Below are positions 35,920 through 49,300 of a stretch of DNA of 64,000 nucleotides, piece after piece. Position 1 is the stretch's first letter. Every line of letters begins with the position of its first letter. The stretch spans positions 62,001 through 126,000 of the forward strand of contig NW_024068498.1 in the NCBI RefSeq assembly GCF_009389715.1, read 5' to 3'. Origin of the DNA: Phoenix dactylifera (Eukaryota > Streptophyta > Magnoliopsida > Arecales > Arecaceae). Made by a program: the position numbers and the translations under genes. The notes below the pieces were generated by a model. That model did no database searches and was not told the DNA's origin. It saw only the letters and a program-made list of their open reading frames with translations.

Positions 35920-36967
35920 ACCAATAGCCAGTTAATGCGGCCTCAGATTTTTCAGCTAAGATGGTGAAGCTGGATTGTGGGCGTCCAAACGATCTTAGTT
36001 AAGCCGACAGGCAGGCGATGACCTCGTCGTGCATGTATGCTCATAGCTGACACTGAAGGCAAAGTGCTGCAGAGCATTGTAGTCCCCATGACATTATAGA
36101 TTTTCTTTATTTCTTTCTTTTTTTGCTTGAGCAAAATTATTGATTATAACTTTCAGTCAATCTCAAGTTATTGTGTTGATGAATTCTTCTAAAACACTAG
36201 GACAACTAAGAACCTTATATTATATTTTCTCTACCATTAATATAGTGCGAATGTCGGGAGAAGTGGCTCCTTGCTCAAGCCACAACTACAATTTTATAAA
36301 AAATTATCATTATGAAAAATCTCTTGTTTACACCATATCCTAATATCCGAAGATCACCGTATATGTGGCAGCTCAGAAGTAGGATTCGATAGGACCCCAA
36401 AGTCTTGAACCAAAACTTAAAACTAGTGTGGTTACCCATATAGTTGGTTAAAGGAATATCTGATCTAATAGACCAAGCTGACCAAGTACTGCACAAAGAG
36501 AGTTGACCAAATCGGTCTAAGAATATTTCTAAATGCAAAAGACCATATTAGAGATGAATATACAAAAAATGATCAAGAGTAGATTCATACAAGATAGGCT
36601 GAATGGAGATGCAGCAACAAGATTTGGATCAATTGAGCACAACCATTGGTGGTACAGAATCTGACTATTCTAACGAATGTGAATTGGAAGACAGCTGGTA
36701 TCAATTGCTGAAACTCCCAGAAATAGAAGCTGGACATGGACCATCATCATTAGAGTTGATAATTATTATGTTTCCTAGTATAAATAAGTAGAATCATAAT
36801 CTAAGAGGGACGTTCAACACATTAATCAATCCTATTTTATCTTTAATCTGAACGAGTGTGATAGTAACAAAAATACCTGAGAGTATGAAGATAAGATTTG
36901 CTTATGTTAATACACGGCAAAAAGAAGTTAGACTCAAGCCCACCCCCCATGCACAATGATCGAGCGC

Positions 36968-37198
36968 GACGCACCCAGTTAACACGTTTTTGGATCAAAT
37001 CTGCCAATTTTGGCTTGGACCACCATTGGGCTCGTGCGTGCGTGGGCTACTTATTTTCTTTGCTTCACCAGGTTAAAAGGTTAAGACTATATAAAGACCT
37101 TTTGAGTTTCATCTATTTCCAATGTAGGACTAAAGAAAGTACACAACAAAAGACAAAAAACAAAGAAAGGGTAGACTTGAAATTTTGAAATACTTCAA
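36968..37198. repeat. 230-bp dispersed direct repeat, copy 1 (possible LTR remnant)
   Basis: It shares about 230 bp with 39055-39280 in the same orientation, including GGGCTACTTATTTTCTTTGC, the AAAGACCTTTTGAGTTT region, CAATGTAGGACTAAAG and GACTTGAAATTTTGAAATA. A TATATAAAGACC box and the ATGTGGGACTAA motif are common in plant LTRs. No PBS or TG...CA boundary could be fixed. Confidence 0.6.
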
Positions 37199-37364
37199 CA
37201 CCTATAACCTCCATGGAGCTCGCAACCTGAAAAAAATGGAATACATAATTCAGTCCGAGAAGTGATTTTTCTTATTCCAATATTTCTTCATCTCTTATGA
37301 TCTTAAGTTCCTAAGATGAAGGATATTCTTCCTTTCCACTATTATCTCATTCCCAACGGCAACC

Positions 37365-37570
37365 TCAAATGGAAAAAGTCCAAAAATATTTCATACCTAA
37401 ATCCAAATAGCCCCAACATGCTAAGATTAGATTATCTTGTGTTACTACCAAAACATTCTTCTCCAACCATATGCCCCAACAAACACTAGCAACTACTATA
37501 TCCAAGGCCTCTTCCTCACTTTCTTTTGGCCTGAGCACGTCTGCGCGCAATCTATGAAGCTCCATAACAT
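37365..37570 (-). pseudogene. LINE 3' tail (zf-RVT region)
   Basis: The minus strand reads ALDIVVASVCWGIWLEKN, the conserved IWLE-N end of plant LINE ORF2 proteins. The piece is short, with no reverse transcriptase beside it. It lies between the two direct repeats at 36968 and 39055. The stretch 37580-39050 holds nothing else I can name. Confidence 0.5.
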
Positions 37571-39054
37571 TTCTTGGATAACATCTAAATCTTAGTAAGT
37601 GGCCAAAGTGTCTTCCACTTTTGTCCCTAATAGGTTAATACTCAATTTGAAGCTTTCACCGTGTTCAACCACTGAAAGCATCATAAATATTTTTTGACTG
37701 TCATATGTACTCAATTCTAGCCCTAAACAATGAGGTGCTTTATCAACTTTTTAAGATCTAATCTTGAATATTATTATTTAAAACTAGACAAGACAAGTTA
37801 ACTTGCTTCGCTTTATACTCCAATATCCGAACCCTAAATATATAAATTTGAATTTTCAAAAACATTGTGGTCATAGAATACTAAATGCATTTGATAGTGT
37901 GTTTGTTTCCCCAAGAGCTTTTTTCACCACCTAGGTATTGGTATGCTAAAAAGTTTGTTTGACAAGTCTAACAGCTCGGAGTGTGATAGATTCCAGTAGC
38001 CGAAAAGAGGATAATCGAAAGAAGAATTATGAGAGTAGCATAATCCAGATGCCTTGATTTTTAAGAATTTTTGCTATGGTCACACTGCCGTTCGGAAGAT
38101 AAATAGGGTTAGATTAGGGGTAACCAAGATTATGGTAGAAGAAAACTACGTTACAGCAACTCCTACGATAGAATTCTACTAATGATCTAAGTACAAGATA
38201 AGGTAAAGGTAAGGCAAAGATAATTAAGATGAAACCGGATTGATTGATGTATCAAAGGTCACTATTTTAACATTATAATACGATATTCATAGGTGACTTT
38301 CATTAACTATCTTAGCACTTATCCTTTTCATTACGTGTCATATGGGTCACTGTTGTCGAGAGTGGTAGGTAATACTACCACTCAACTCATGTCTTAAGTA
38401 GAGTTAATATAAGTGCCATTAATTTGTTTTGCCACTTGTCCTTGTTAGTATGCCACATGGTCTACTATTTTCATGCGTGATAGATAGTGCCATCACTTTT
38501 TCATAGTTTGACTACTACTCCTTTCGCGTTATGGATATGGAAACCACCATTCTCAGACTTCGCTCCACTAAAATCCTCATCATAGGCCGATAGCTCTTGT
38601 TCCATTCGATCTATACCATAGTTACTCAGCCTACATCCTTAATGTTTCAGCCTGTATCTTTGATCTATACAACCCACTTAATAACTTACTACTGGATCTA
38701 TTCTAGAGGGCCTTCTAAGACTTACTATTTGATTTGCTTTTGGAACACTTTAGCTTGGATGTAGTGTAAATAGGATCATAGGATGGTCAGATAGAATAAA
38801 AAGCTCTTTTTCTTCACTTATCCATTTAACTCATCCAACATTGATAGAGAGACCTTTTTAAACTACTCCATCATATAAGGAGTAGTTTATTCCAACATAG
38901 AGTAGGTTATGTTATTAAAAAAATAGATGGAAAGAAAAAAGAACTTATCGGTTGAGGCGTGATAACTGATCACGCCTCTCTGAGAATGAATCTCGGTATA
39001 GCAGGTAATGAATAGAGAGAGTATAAAGAGGAGGAAGATTTCCTCCCTGCGTGC

Positions 39055-39280
39055 GATGCACCCGGTTAACACATTTTCGGATCGGATCCACCAATTTTGC
39101 CTTGAACCTCCATTGGGCTCGTGCACGCATGGGCTACTTATTTTCTTTGCTTCACCGAGTTAAAAGGTTGAAGACTACATAAAGCCCTTTTGAGTTTTAT
39201 CTCTTTTCAATGTGGGACTAAAGAAAATACACTAGACAAAAGACAAAAAAGGGCAGACTTGAAATTTTGAAATATTCCAA
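39055..39280. repeat. 230-bp dispersed direct repeat, copy 2 (possible LTR remnant)
   Basis: Second copy of the repeat at 36968-37198, visibly diverged. The following spacer, 39290-40190, shows no gene or element. Confidence 0.6.
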
Positions 39281-40189
39281 TAAATTAGAAGTAATTAATC
39301 TATTATTATTGAATTAACTTATTCTATAAATATAGGCTTAGGTGGTTCCAGGCTACACACACATACCGAAAGGCAAATTTTGCTACTTGCTAACTGGGGT
39401 TCTAAAATTCAAACCAGCGATGAGCAGGTTGGAGATTTCCCCTCTAATGTAATATTGAGAGCTCAAGCCCATATGGTCAGAAAACTTTCTTGGTTTTTAG
39501 GATTGAGTTTGCCCTCAATTGCTAAGAACTTCTCACTCTATACAAAACAGTGCATGCTTAGATCTCTTGCATTGTCGTGAAGTTTTACACGAACTAATCT
39601 CAAGATTTTAATGTCTCTATATGCCCAAAACTTGTAATGTATGTTTTCTACTCACAAATCACACCTAATCTTTCATACCATCCTATGTTTTGATTATCAA
39701 ATGCATCGTACCGTGAGATAGTTTAGTTGTTTCTATGATGTTTGGCAATCATATATAAGCCCTTTAGAGAAAAAGTCTTTGTTCAAAGCACCATCCAACC
39801 TTTTTGGGGTTCACAATGTTGTTTCTATCGTCGCACCTTTCACCTCAACTCTCTTGATAGCACTTGTGTTGTTTTTACCAATACTAATTATTTGTTGGGA
39901 TTACTATTTACTCTTTGATAATTTTTTTCCTTCGGCCAAAAATTTCCCAAATATCCCAAAATTTTCTTTGTCCTATACCGATAATTTTGGAAGGGAAAGC
40001 TAAAAACTTGGTAAATTATTCTAGGTTTGGATTTTCAATCGAGTACATAAAAATTCTTCATCTTTTATTAGGCTAATTTTACTCACTTCATTAGGCCGTC
40101 AGGTCATTATATTCTTAATAGTCGCACTCGGTGATCTTGTACAAGTTTCTTTGCTGCTGAAAAATAAAAACCTAAAAACCTACATGTCG

Positions 40190-40304
40190 TTCCGCCCGGG
40201 TGGGCCGGGCCGGGCCGGGCCCTCCGCCCAGCCCGACTAAAGCAACACCCTTGTTAAAACCGCCACCAATGTCCCCAGCCCCTGGAAACCCGAGCGTTCC
40301 GGCG
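40190..40304 (+). promoter_or_regulatory. GC-rich 5' region of the HEATR6-like gene
   Basis: A GGGCCGGGCCGGGCCGGGCC run at 40202-40222 (TCP/site-II-like GGGCC motifs) precedes the first exon. Two further in-frame ATGs (40200 and 40269) lie upstream of the chosen start. The abrupt GC rise marks the gene's 5' end; no TATA box is obvious. Confidence 0.4.
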
Positions 40305-43300
40305 ATGGCCTCGTCCTCGTCCGGCGTCCGTTCATGGCGGACGGCGTTCCTCACTCTCAGAGACGAAACCCTAACCTCGCCCCCTCCCCACACCCTCTTC
40401 GCTCTCCTCCGCGACCTCGTCCTCTCCCTGCCCTCCGATTCCTTGGTCGCCGCCGCGTCCGATCTGCCCCCTCACGAGGTACCAGAAATCCCTAATTTCT
40501 TGTCGGATTTGGTTTCCGTTCTTCTCTTCTGGTAGTTGTTGTGGTGGTTTTCCTCTAAAGGAGGTGTCTTTGGATGGTTTCAGGTCACTTCGGATGTGAT
40601 GCTTCTGGCCGAATTGGCCTCGGCTGTTTCGGAGTGCCAAGGTGCCGCTGATACCTTGCTTCGTGTTTGTCGTTTGGTAATCTTCGTACTTCTTATCATC
40701 TTATGTTCAGCATTGTGCGTGTCTGTGTTTCTTTTTCCTTTCCTTGTTTTTAATTTGAAGATTTGAGTTCTTAATACTGAAATTAATGCTGCTTTGGATG
40801 TAAATATATGTTTGTGCATGAATGGGGCGCACTATAAAGGACTATAATGGGTTCTTTCTAGTGTCATGCGTTTCCAATTCAGGTTTGTAGTGCGAAAAAG
40901 GAGGAAACCAACTATGAGAGTCTGGAAGTGTGAAACATGTTTAGATGGTTTGGTGTAAAGCCTACCTTTTGAAATATTAGAGGCAAAAAGTGAGAAATAT
41001 GAGTAAGAGAAGGTGGTTCTTGATGTTGAAGAGGAGTAAACTGGGTAGTTGAAGATGAGCAGCTAAAGTGGAGTATTGTAAAGAGTAGGATCTGGCCAGG
41101 AAGAATATGAAATATATTCAGGAAGACAAGGGCCTCTTGGGCTCGGGTTCAAGAAAGATGAGTTCTGATGCTATAGATAAGGTTAAACAGGAAATCTTAG
41201 TTAAGCATTGTTGAAATGGGCTGGTCTTTATGTATGCTGTAATTGTGTTCATATGGTTATGAACTGTTGATCTGGAGGAGTTTTTCAAGTGCATGGTTTC
41301 ATTTTGCTTTGAGAGGTCTCAATGATACTAACATCAGAAAGAGTTCAATGGAGACAGATGGTTACAAAATTGAATGATTATATCTTAAGTGCATTGACCT
41401 TCAGTAATATTATAGTACATCTAAAAGGCTTTATCATTGAGCATGTAGTGCTGATGTACTGCTTTTAATGCTGGACCTGGCTTTGCCTTCAAGGAGGTGG
41501 TGGTGCTACCCTCCATTGTTGGAAGTAAACTGGTTTTCTCTTGTCCAAGGTTTCCTTTTGAAGACTTGATATCTTTAGGCTCTTGTAAGGTGGATTGACA
41601 TATCTGGGAGGAGGATTGGCATAAGCATAGAGCAGCTACAAGAACAGAAGATTAGCATATGAAGTTGGAATTCTAGTAAAGAAACTACCAATTTTGGATG
41701 CCTTTTGCAAGAAGTTGGGAATGTTGTGTTTTGAGGACCCTCTGATGTTGTGTTTTGAGGGACTAGAGGTCTCCTTTTAATTTGCATATAGTTGTAACTC
41801 TTGCTGCAAGATTTGCACAAAAAAGTACTTGAGAAGCAAGCATGAGTGATGAGGAAGACAATCAAGTCACTTGAATAGTCTTTATTAGTTGCCTCACATG
41901 GATTAGTTGGATTCACGATTGGCCTGATTGGGGGTGTGATCACATGTCATATGTCATTGGTTTTAAATGGAGGTGTTGATGGATTATTGTTAAAAGGGCT
42001 TGGAAGAAAGGGGTACTTGATTGGTAGTTGTAGTTTATAACATTGGTTAAATTATAGGTAACAAAATTATTCAGGATGGTTTTTTGTTGATAAAAAGATG
42101 GACATGCTAATGTGGATGATAAGAATTTGGCCATTAGGTTATATGGAACAATTAGTAAGGTTAAACTTCAAAGGTTATGTTGCATAAAGATACGTGGGGA
42201 TGCTTAGGACTAACTGTAAGGCTCAGGTTTCCATTAGTACACCATTATCTATTTGAATTCTGAAAGGTGCTAAGTTGAGGAGGGTTGGGTGATGTAATAG
42301 GTCCAACAAGGTAATGAATATTATTATTATTATTTTTTTATAACAATTTACCTAAGATGCCATTTTTGTGTGAATGTCCATTTTTCATGTTCCCTTATGC
42401 ATTTGGTCTCTGTATGTGTTGGAGGAGATTATTTTTCCCTTATACATCTCCACGCACATATCTTGATTTGAGGGGTAGTGTGATTGTGAGCATCAACTCT
42501 TGGAAATGTTGGCGGGGTGTATAATGCCATGTACATGTTCTGCTTTTGCATGAAAGCTTGGGACACCTACAGCTTTAACTTGTGTCTTGAGAAACAAAAA
42601 AATTCTTTTGAGAGATTTTGACCATCTCCTTAGACTGATTTGGTTGGACCGACCTCTGCATGCAACAACGGTGCTCGCAACAATCCCCATCTCCAAGAAC
42701 ACTGCCACTATCTTTGCCACCTTGTTTTCCACATTCTATACACCACCATCCACTCCTTGCTACTCTTCATGTGCTTGCCCGCCCCATCATATCAATCATC
42801 ACTATTTTTCATATAAAATGCCCCTTATCCATCACACCATGCACCTCTCCTCGTCTTCTGTTGCCCACCCGCTCCCCGCTTGGTGCGGCCTCAACCCGTC
42901 CATTGGTCTTCTTGGTCTCTCTTAGGTGGATTGGTAGGGAGGTGGATGATGGCATAAAGAAGAGGAAGAAGGAAGATATTTGCAGTAAGGAGGAGAGAGG
43001 TGGAGACACTACTGGGGTGGGAGGATATAGTGGAAGAGGAGAATGGGGGAGGATTGGACACATAGCTCGCCCAACCGGATTGGTTGGTTAAGGAGAGTTT
43101 CTGAGAAAGGAGGTTGGATCTCTTTGAAATTTTTTTCCTTCCTTTTCCTCATTTTCTAGGACACTTATAGTATTTGTAGGTATCCTGAGCTTTCCTTTGG
43201 AAGCTAGGTAGAATAAAACACTAGGGATGGGATCAATGAAATTCCTCTTTCTATACATGGTGGCATATGCCTTGCCGACATCTCCATAAGGCAATGCTCA

Positions 43301-46300
43301 CATTGCTGCTCATCTCAGGATATGGGCATGGTGACAATGTGATTCTAGGCGAAGGGGCAAAATGATCTTCTTGATGTGTGTGGTGATCAAACGCCTAGGG
43401 ACAAGCAAAAAATGGCCATTTATGCAAAATGGCATTTTTAGGTATATGTAAAATACCTATTATTATTTTTGATGCTCATGTTGTCACTCATCTTGTGATA
43501 TGTACTTGGAGATGGTGTGATATTAAACGAAGGGCCAAAATAGTCTCTCAATGTGTCTGCAGTGCGAATGCATGGGGGAAAAATGGAAAGTGCGATTCAT
43601 GCAAAATGACATCATCAGCATCATCGTCGTCATCATCATGTTTATCTTCATGACAAAATAGTTTACCAGTTAAAAGATGTTTGAACTTTAACTATATGTT
43701 CCTTGAGAAGTTCGAAAATGTTAGAGAAAGATAAATGAAATCTAACCTTGATCCATGCTTGAGGTGCAAATATTACAATTTTAGTTAGTAAGTTTACATA
43801 TTTATTTGGTCTTACCTGCTTTGCCGGCTAAGAGAAGGTTATTAATGTTTCTAATGAATTTGATCTAGTTTTTTTACTATGATATTAATCATGCCAATGT
43901 TGGCTACTATGACAGTGGGCAAGGCCATGTAGGTTAGGTGTTAGTACACCCAATCTAGGGTGTTTCACCCAAATCTAGAGAGAGGTGGGGGGAGATATGG
44001 GGATTTCATCCTATTGGTGGCTGGTGGGTGGACATAGTGGAGTAGCCCATGGGGACGAAGGGTGATGAGGGCGACCAATGATGGTGGAGGTGTGCTCGAT
44101 AATGTTGGTGTCAAGGCCAAGGCAGTCGACGACAATCGACAAGGGTGTATAAGAGGGGGAGGGAGGGGGATTGGGGATTAGTAGCTTACTGGTGGCTGGC
44201 AAAAAAGATGGGGGCGGTGGACATGGTAGAGGGGCATGTGGAAATCGAGAGCGTCAAGGTTGATTAGTGATGGTGGAGGTGTACTTGGCGAGGTTGGCTT
44301 CAAGGCTGAGGCGATCGAGAGTGATAAGTGGGGGTAGATAAGAGAGAGACGGAGAGACAAGGAGATAAGAAAGTTGGGATGAAGATTGAGGTTGGGATGG
44401 AGGATGGGTCTTAGGGGTTGGTTTGGCTCGGATGAGCCGAGTTAGTACGTCCAAAACTGGGCAGAATCAATTGGTTTGGCCTGATTCAATCATGTGCACC
44501 CTTGCCTTGTTTGGAAAGCCCAAATTATCCCAATTTTGGGCTGGTTCGGTACGGTATACCCTAAATTGCCTGGTTTAGGGACAGTTCGACAATCCTTTCT
44601 TCATGCATTTGAATGAAAAGTGGCTTATGAAATTGGGGAACAATTGTGAATGATTGTTCCTATGGCACTCTAATGAGTTGTTAGATGAGATAAATCATAC
44701 AATTGTACAAGTCAAACATCCAAAGTTGTGCAGGATTTGTTGATTAAATCTACCTTCTCCTCAAGATTTAAAAATCAAAAGCTGAGCTGTCTTTCGACCT
44801 CGGCAATAGCTCCAAATGAATCCGAAACTTCTAAGGGGTAGCTTTTGTAATAGTATTCAAATCAAAACATAGTCTATCTTTACTTTCTTTTTTTAGCAAT
44901 ATCAAAACGTAGTTTTCTCAAAAGAATATCAAAACATAAATCACAACATAAAATCTCAAGGACCACTGTTTAGAAAGAAAATTGATCTATATACATATCT
45001 TTTCTTTTTTCTCCCTAAAATCCCACCTTCACTTAATAACCTCTGAGATTGAATGTATTTTTTCTTTGTCATAGTTATCGTTTTCCTAGTAACTATATAT
45101 GTAGCCCATGGCTGGTATCCTGTAATGATATTCAACAATTGCTATTAATGTGCAATATATAATATGTATAATCCCCTTTTGTGATTTATTATCACTGCTC
45201 CTATAGGCATTATCCTGTTTTCTCAAGTGTTTGGTATATTTATTTATTAATTTATTCATATGCATTTATATGTTTTTTATATTAGAATGATGGAGACTCT
45301 GCTAACCATTTCATAGAAATGATGGAAGGGTTATGCATGTCAAACACTTGGGCAGGCACTTCCCAAACTTTGAGTAATAACTTCCTTCCAACTGAAAGAG
45401 TGATGCAACCACTGGGCTATTGTGCTGTCTGTTGTTCTGACATTGTTTATTGTGATATACTGCTGCTTTTCGCGATAAGTTCTCTTTTAAATTTTTCTGT
45501 TGCAAACTCTGGTTGGCCCAAAATCTTCTGTTACTTACTTTCTTTATTGCATGTTTCTGCCTTCTGATGTTCATTCTTCAATTTTTTCCTGCTCAAGTTT
45601 TGTTCTTTATTATCAAGAAAAGATAGATGGTTCATTGTTGATACACTGAATCTTTTCAATGTTTTCAGGGAGTTACTTTTTATATTACCTACTTACTTTA
45701 TTCCATTTCTGTTGGTATTATCTGCAGATACATGATGTTAGCTGCAGAATCCTCCGGGAGATTGATTGTTCGTCCTGTACTGTTATGCTGAGCTTTCTTC
45801 AAAAGACTGTGGAATGCTCACTAGGCATCTCTAGTACTCAGAGCATCATTTTGGAGAGCACTGCTAGAATGAAAGCCGTAACAGAGATTTTAGATGTTCT
45901 CAGGTAGCTAATTTTCATGATTTGGTGAATAAGTATTGGCCTTTTCATGTTTGGTGAGTGCTGCCTCGACAAATGCCTTAATTTCTGTAGGGAGTTGGAA
46001 ACAATCATGACTTTTTCTAGCATATGATATATCTGATTTTGTTAGCTGAAGTATGCAAAGCTTGGAGAACAAGGTTATTGATGCTACGGACAAAAATCCT
46101 TCTACCATGCTTCGAATAAAAATCTTCATGAAAGAAACTTCTGGAAGTCTAAGTTCTTTCTGTTAAGTTGTATGAGAAACTGCTAATGTTCAAACTTTAA
46201 TTAGAATTACTGCAGCTGGGATTGATAAGAAAACACTGATTAAAACAGTTATGTGCTAATACTTCGAATTGTCACTGTATGGCATGCATAGCTTTTTGCA

Positions 46301-49300
46301 CTAGGAGTATACCTGCTAAATCATCTATTGAATGCATTAATTCTAGGTATGGATGGTATTCACATTTCTTTTTCCTGAAATTACATGTGAATGGCCCATT
46401 ATCAATTTTTTTTTCAGGTTTACTGTAAAGGCATGTGGAAGAAATAATTCATTATCACAAAGCACACAGTTAATCAGACTCCTTCTCAGTGTCATTGCGT
46501 GCTTGCATTTCGAGCTAAATAATCTATTTCATTCAAATGGAACCAATAGTCCTGCTGCCAATTCTGGAATTGGAGATTCAAAATGGAATGGCTTATGGGA
46601 TATGCAAACCATTGCATTTTCCATGATAGGAGATGCTTTATCTCGAACAGGATCTTCCATGGAGGCGAATTTATGGCAGTCCGTGGTTGAAGTGAGTATA
46701 TTTCTCTGTTTAAATTTGGTATCTATGTTAATCATTTTCTCACTTTTTTCCTCTAACCAGGTTTTAAGAAAACTGATGGATTTCTTGGCATCAAAGAACT
46801 TGATTGTTGAAAACAATGCCATGTCCAGGTACTTGTTTTTCGATTTTTTCTGCTAATGTTCTTATAATAACTGTCAACCAGAAAGAGTTTTATTGTGTCG
46901 TTTTGCAGGTTTTACACCACTCTTTTTAATTGTCTGCATTTGGTTCTTTCAGAGCCAAAAGGTTCCCTTTCAGAGCATGTATGTCTACAGCTTCAGCTAT
47001 ATGAATTGACTTTAGAATCATACTTAAAATTTTGCTTTCTGAATATCTGATAATCAACATTCTTTATGAACATGGAAGGTGGCAGGTTTTGTGGCAACAC
47101 TGCAGATGTTTTTTATGTATGGTCTTCCTAGTAGGTCTTCTTTGCCGCCTGCAACCACTGGTTCAAAGGACAAATCATTTAGTTCTCCAGATATGAAGTC
47201 TGGACAATTGGAATGCAGACAAAGTGAACATGGTCGTTATAGACCCCCTCACCTACGCAAAAGGGAGGGGACTAAGATTAATTTAGTGGATGCTCAAAGT
47301 TCTTCAGATAGTGAGCCTTCAAAATACGGATTTGCATCATCTGATTCAGATCATAGTGATAGCGATGGGCTTGTGAAGGACGGTGACCGTTATCGAACCT
47401 CCAAAGTTAGATTAGCTGCAATTATTTGTATCCAGGTAATTGTCTTGTTGACATCTTGTCATCTTAATTTTCTGCCATAACTATATATCAGTAATTTGAT
47501 CTAGTGTTATTTTATAAGTGTGATTATGACTTAAGGACTTTAAAGCTGTTCATGTCCTCTTAGTTGCTGTTTCTTTACCTAAAGGACATATGTAACAGGA
47601 AATTTAGCTATGTTTTTGCTGTGATTACATTCTCTAGTATATGTGGTTTTAGTTGCTCAACATCAAGGCCAGTTAGCACCTCTATGAAACTTAGACCGTA
47701 GACCGAACTCTTTTGGTGTCTGGTTCATGGATCAAAGTTTCAACTGCAATTCGGCTTATTGACCTGTTATGCCATAAATAAATAAAATAAATAAATTACC
47801 ATGTCGGCGAACTTATATGAGGAGGCTGTGCAAATGGACATCATGTCATTCTTTTTTGAATGTAATGATTATCATTCTTATTTGTTTTTTCCCCTTTTAT
47901 TTGAGGTTGTACAGGGGTGTAAAATATAACGGTCATATGAGAGAGTCCAACTATTTTACAGTATATCCATACCTAACAAAATCTTACATTTGGTATCTTT
48001 TCTTTTTTGTCCATGTAAGTGTAAAATGTATCAGCACACACATTCAGCGAGCAAGAATGCCTCACTTTGAATGGGCTATATGTCCTCACAACCTTCATAC
48101 AGATGCAATGATGTAAGAATTCTATCAGTGATGTGCTATAGGCATATGCATCTGCTTAAAATAATTTCTTGTATACAAACACCAAACACAAAAAAAAATA
48201 TGTACACATACTGTAGATATCCTAGCTTCCAACAAATGCAAATTTGATATTTGGAATAAGCTCTTATGGCCCTTGGCATGACCTGTTCATAACTTCACAT
48301 TCAGCACTCTTTATTCTTACTTTTTCTGAATCGTAAGTATCAATGATCATGTTTTTAAAACATCATTGAGTAATGTTTTAGTGCCAGCTCTCCTTTATTT
48401 ATATTGCTTTGCTCCTCTACACCATTTTTTCCCCTTCTTCACTTTTGCAACCATAGGTGCTAGCTAATTGAGGTAGGCTACAGTACACCAGAGCATAGAG
48501 GACTGGGTGCTGTTGCAGTGACACCTGAGGAGGTGCAGGAGAGGCAAGCTGCAGGCACAACCTATGAGTTTTTTTTCCTTTTCCAATCAAGATTTATAAG
48601 ATATCCTAAACTTCTACATGTGTTCTGGGAATTTGATGCCCTAATTTCTTTGGTATCTTAATATTTGCTTCGTTTCAAAATTTGTCCATCTGAGTGTCAT
48701 TAAAGAAGTGTATAATCTTAAACCAAGTTTTGTTATATGTTTAATGACAGAGAGGGGCATAAACTAGTTGACGACTGCTTTCTGACTTCTATCTCTGAGA
48801 CAACCTTTACTGACTAAAATATTTCTGGAAGTTGTTAGCATTTCTTGCATTACATCAAAGTAATCTGTGAAATTTCTTGTTCTAAAGTTACACGGTGGCT
48901 CATAATACATAATGAAGGTAAAAGTTCTTTGATTCACAAAATCTTTCAGCATATTGGAGATAATGAGTTCTAAATGTCTGTGAGTTAATTTATTTGCAAA
49001 TAAGTCATGCTTGTGGGAATTGATGATGTAATTTTACTTATGGGTTCACTGGTTTTAGGTTTTAAGCAGATGCAGTCGTTTGTTTTAATATGAAGACCGG
49101 TTTGAAGGCTGTGAAATATCTAATGAATTGTACACCATTTGTGCTTAAATCTTTAGTATTGCCTACCTCATGTTGCACAAAAAAAGTCAGTAATGCAATT
49201 TAGATTTCATTGATCAAATGCTATCTATATCAAAAATTAGCAAGCTTTGTGAGTTTACTTGTGGAAATTTTATATACAGTAATTATTGTGGAGAATGGTT

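Noticed and set aside
42587-43091. Overlapping plus-strand frames of 112 and 143 residues in HEATR6 intron 2
   Set aside because: Cysteine/histidine/proline-rich translations without domain or splice support; intronic.
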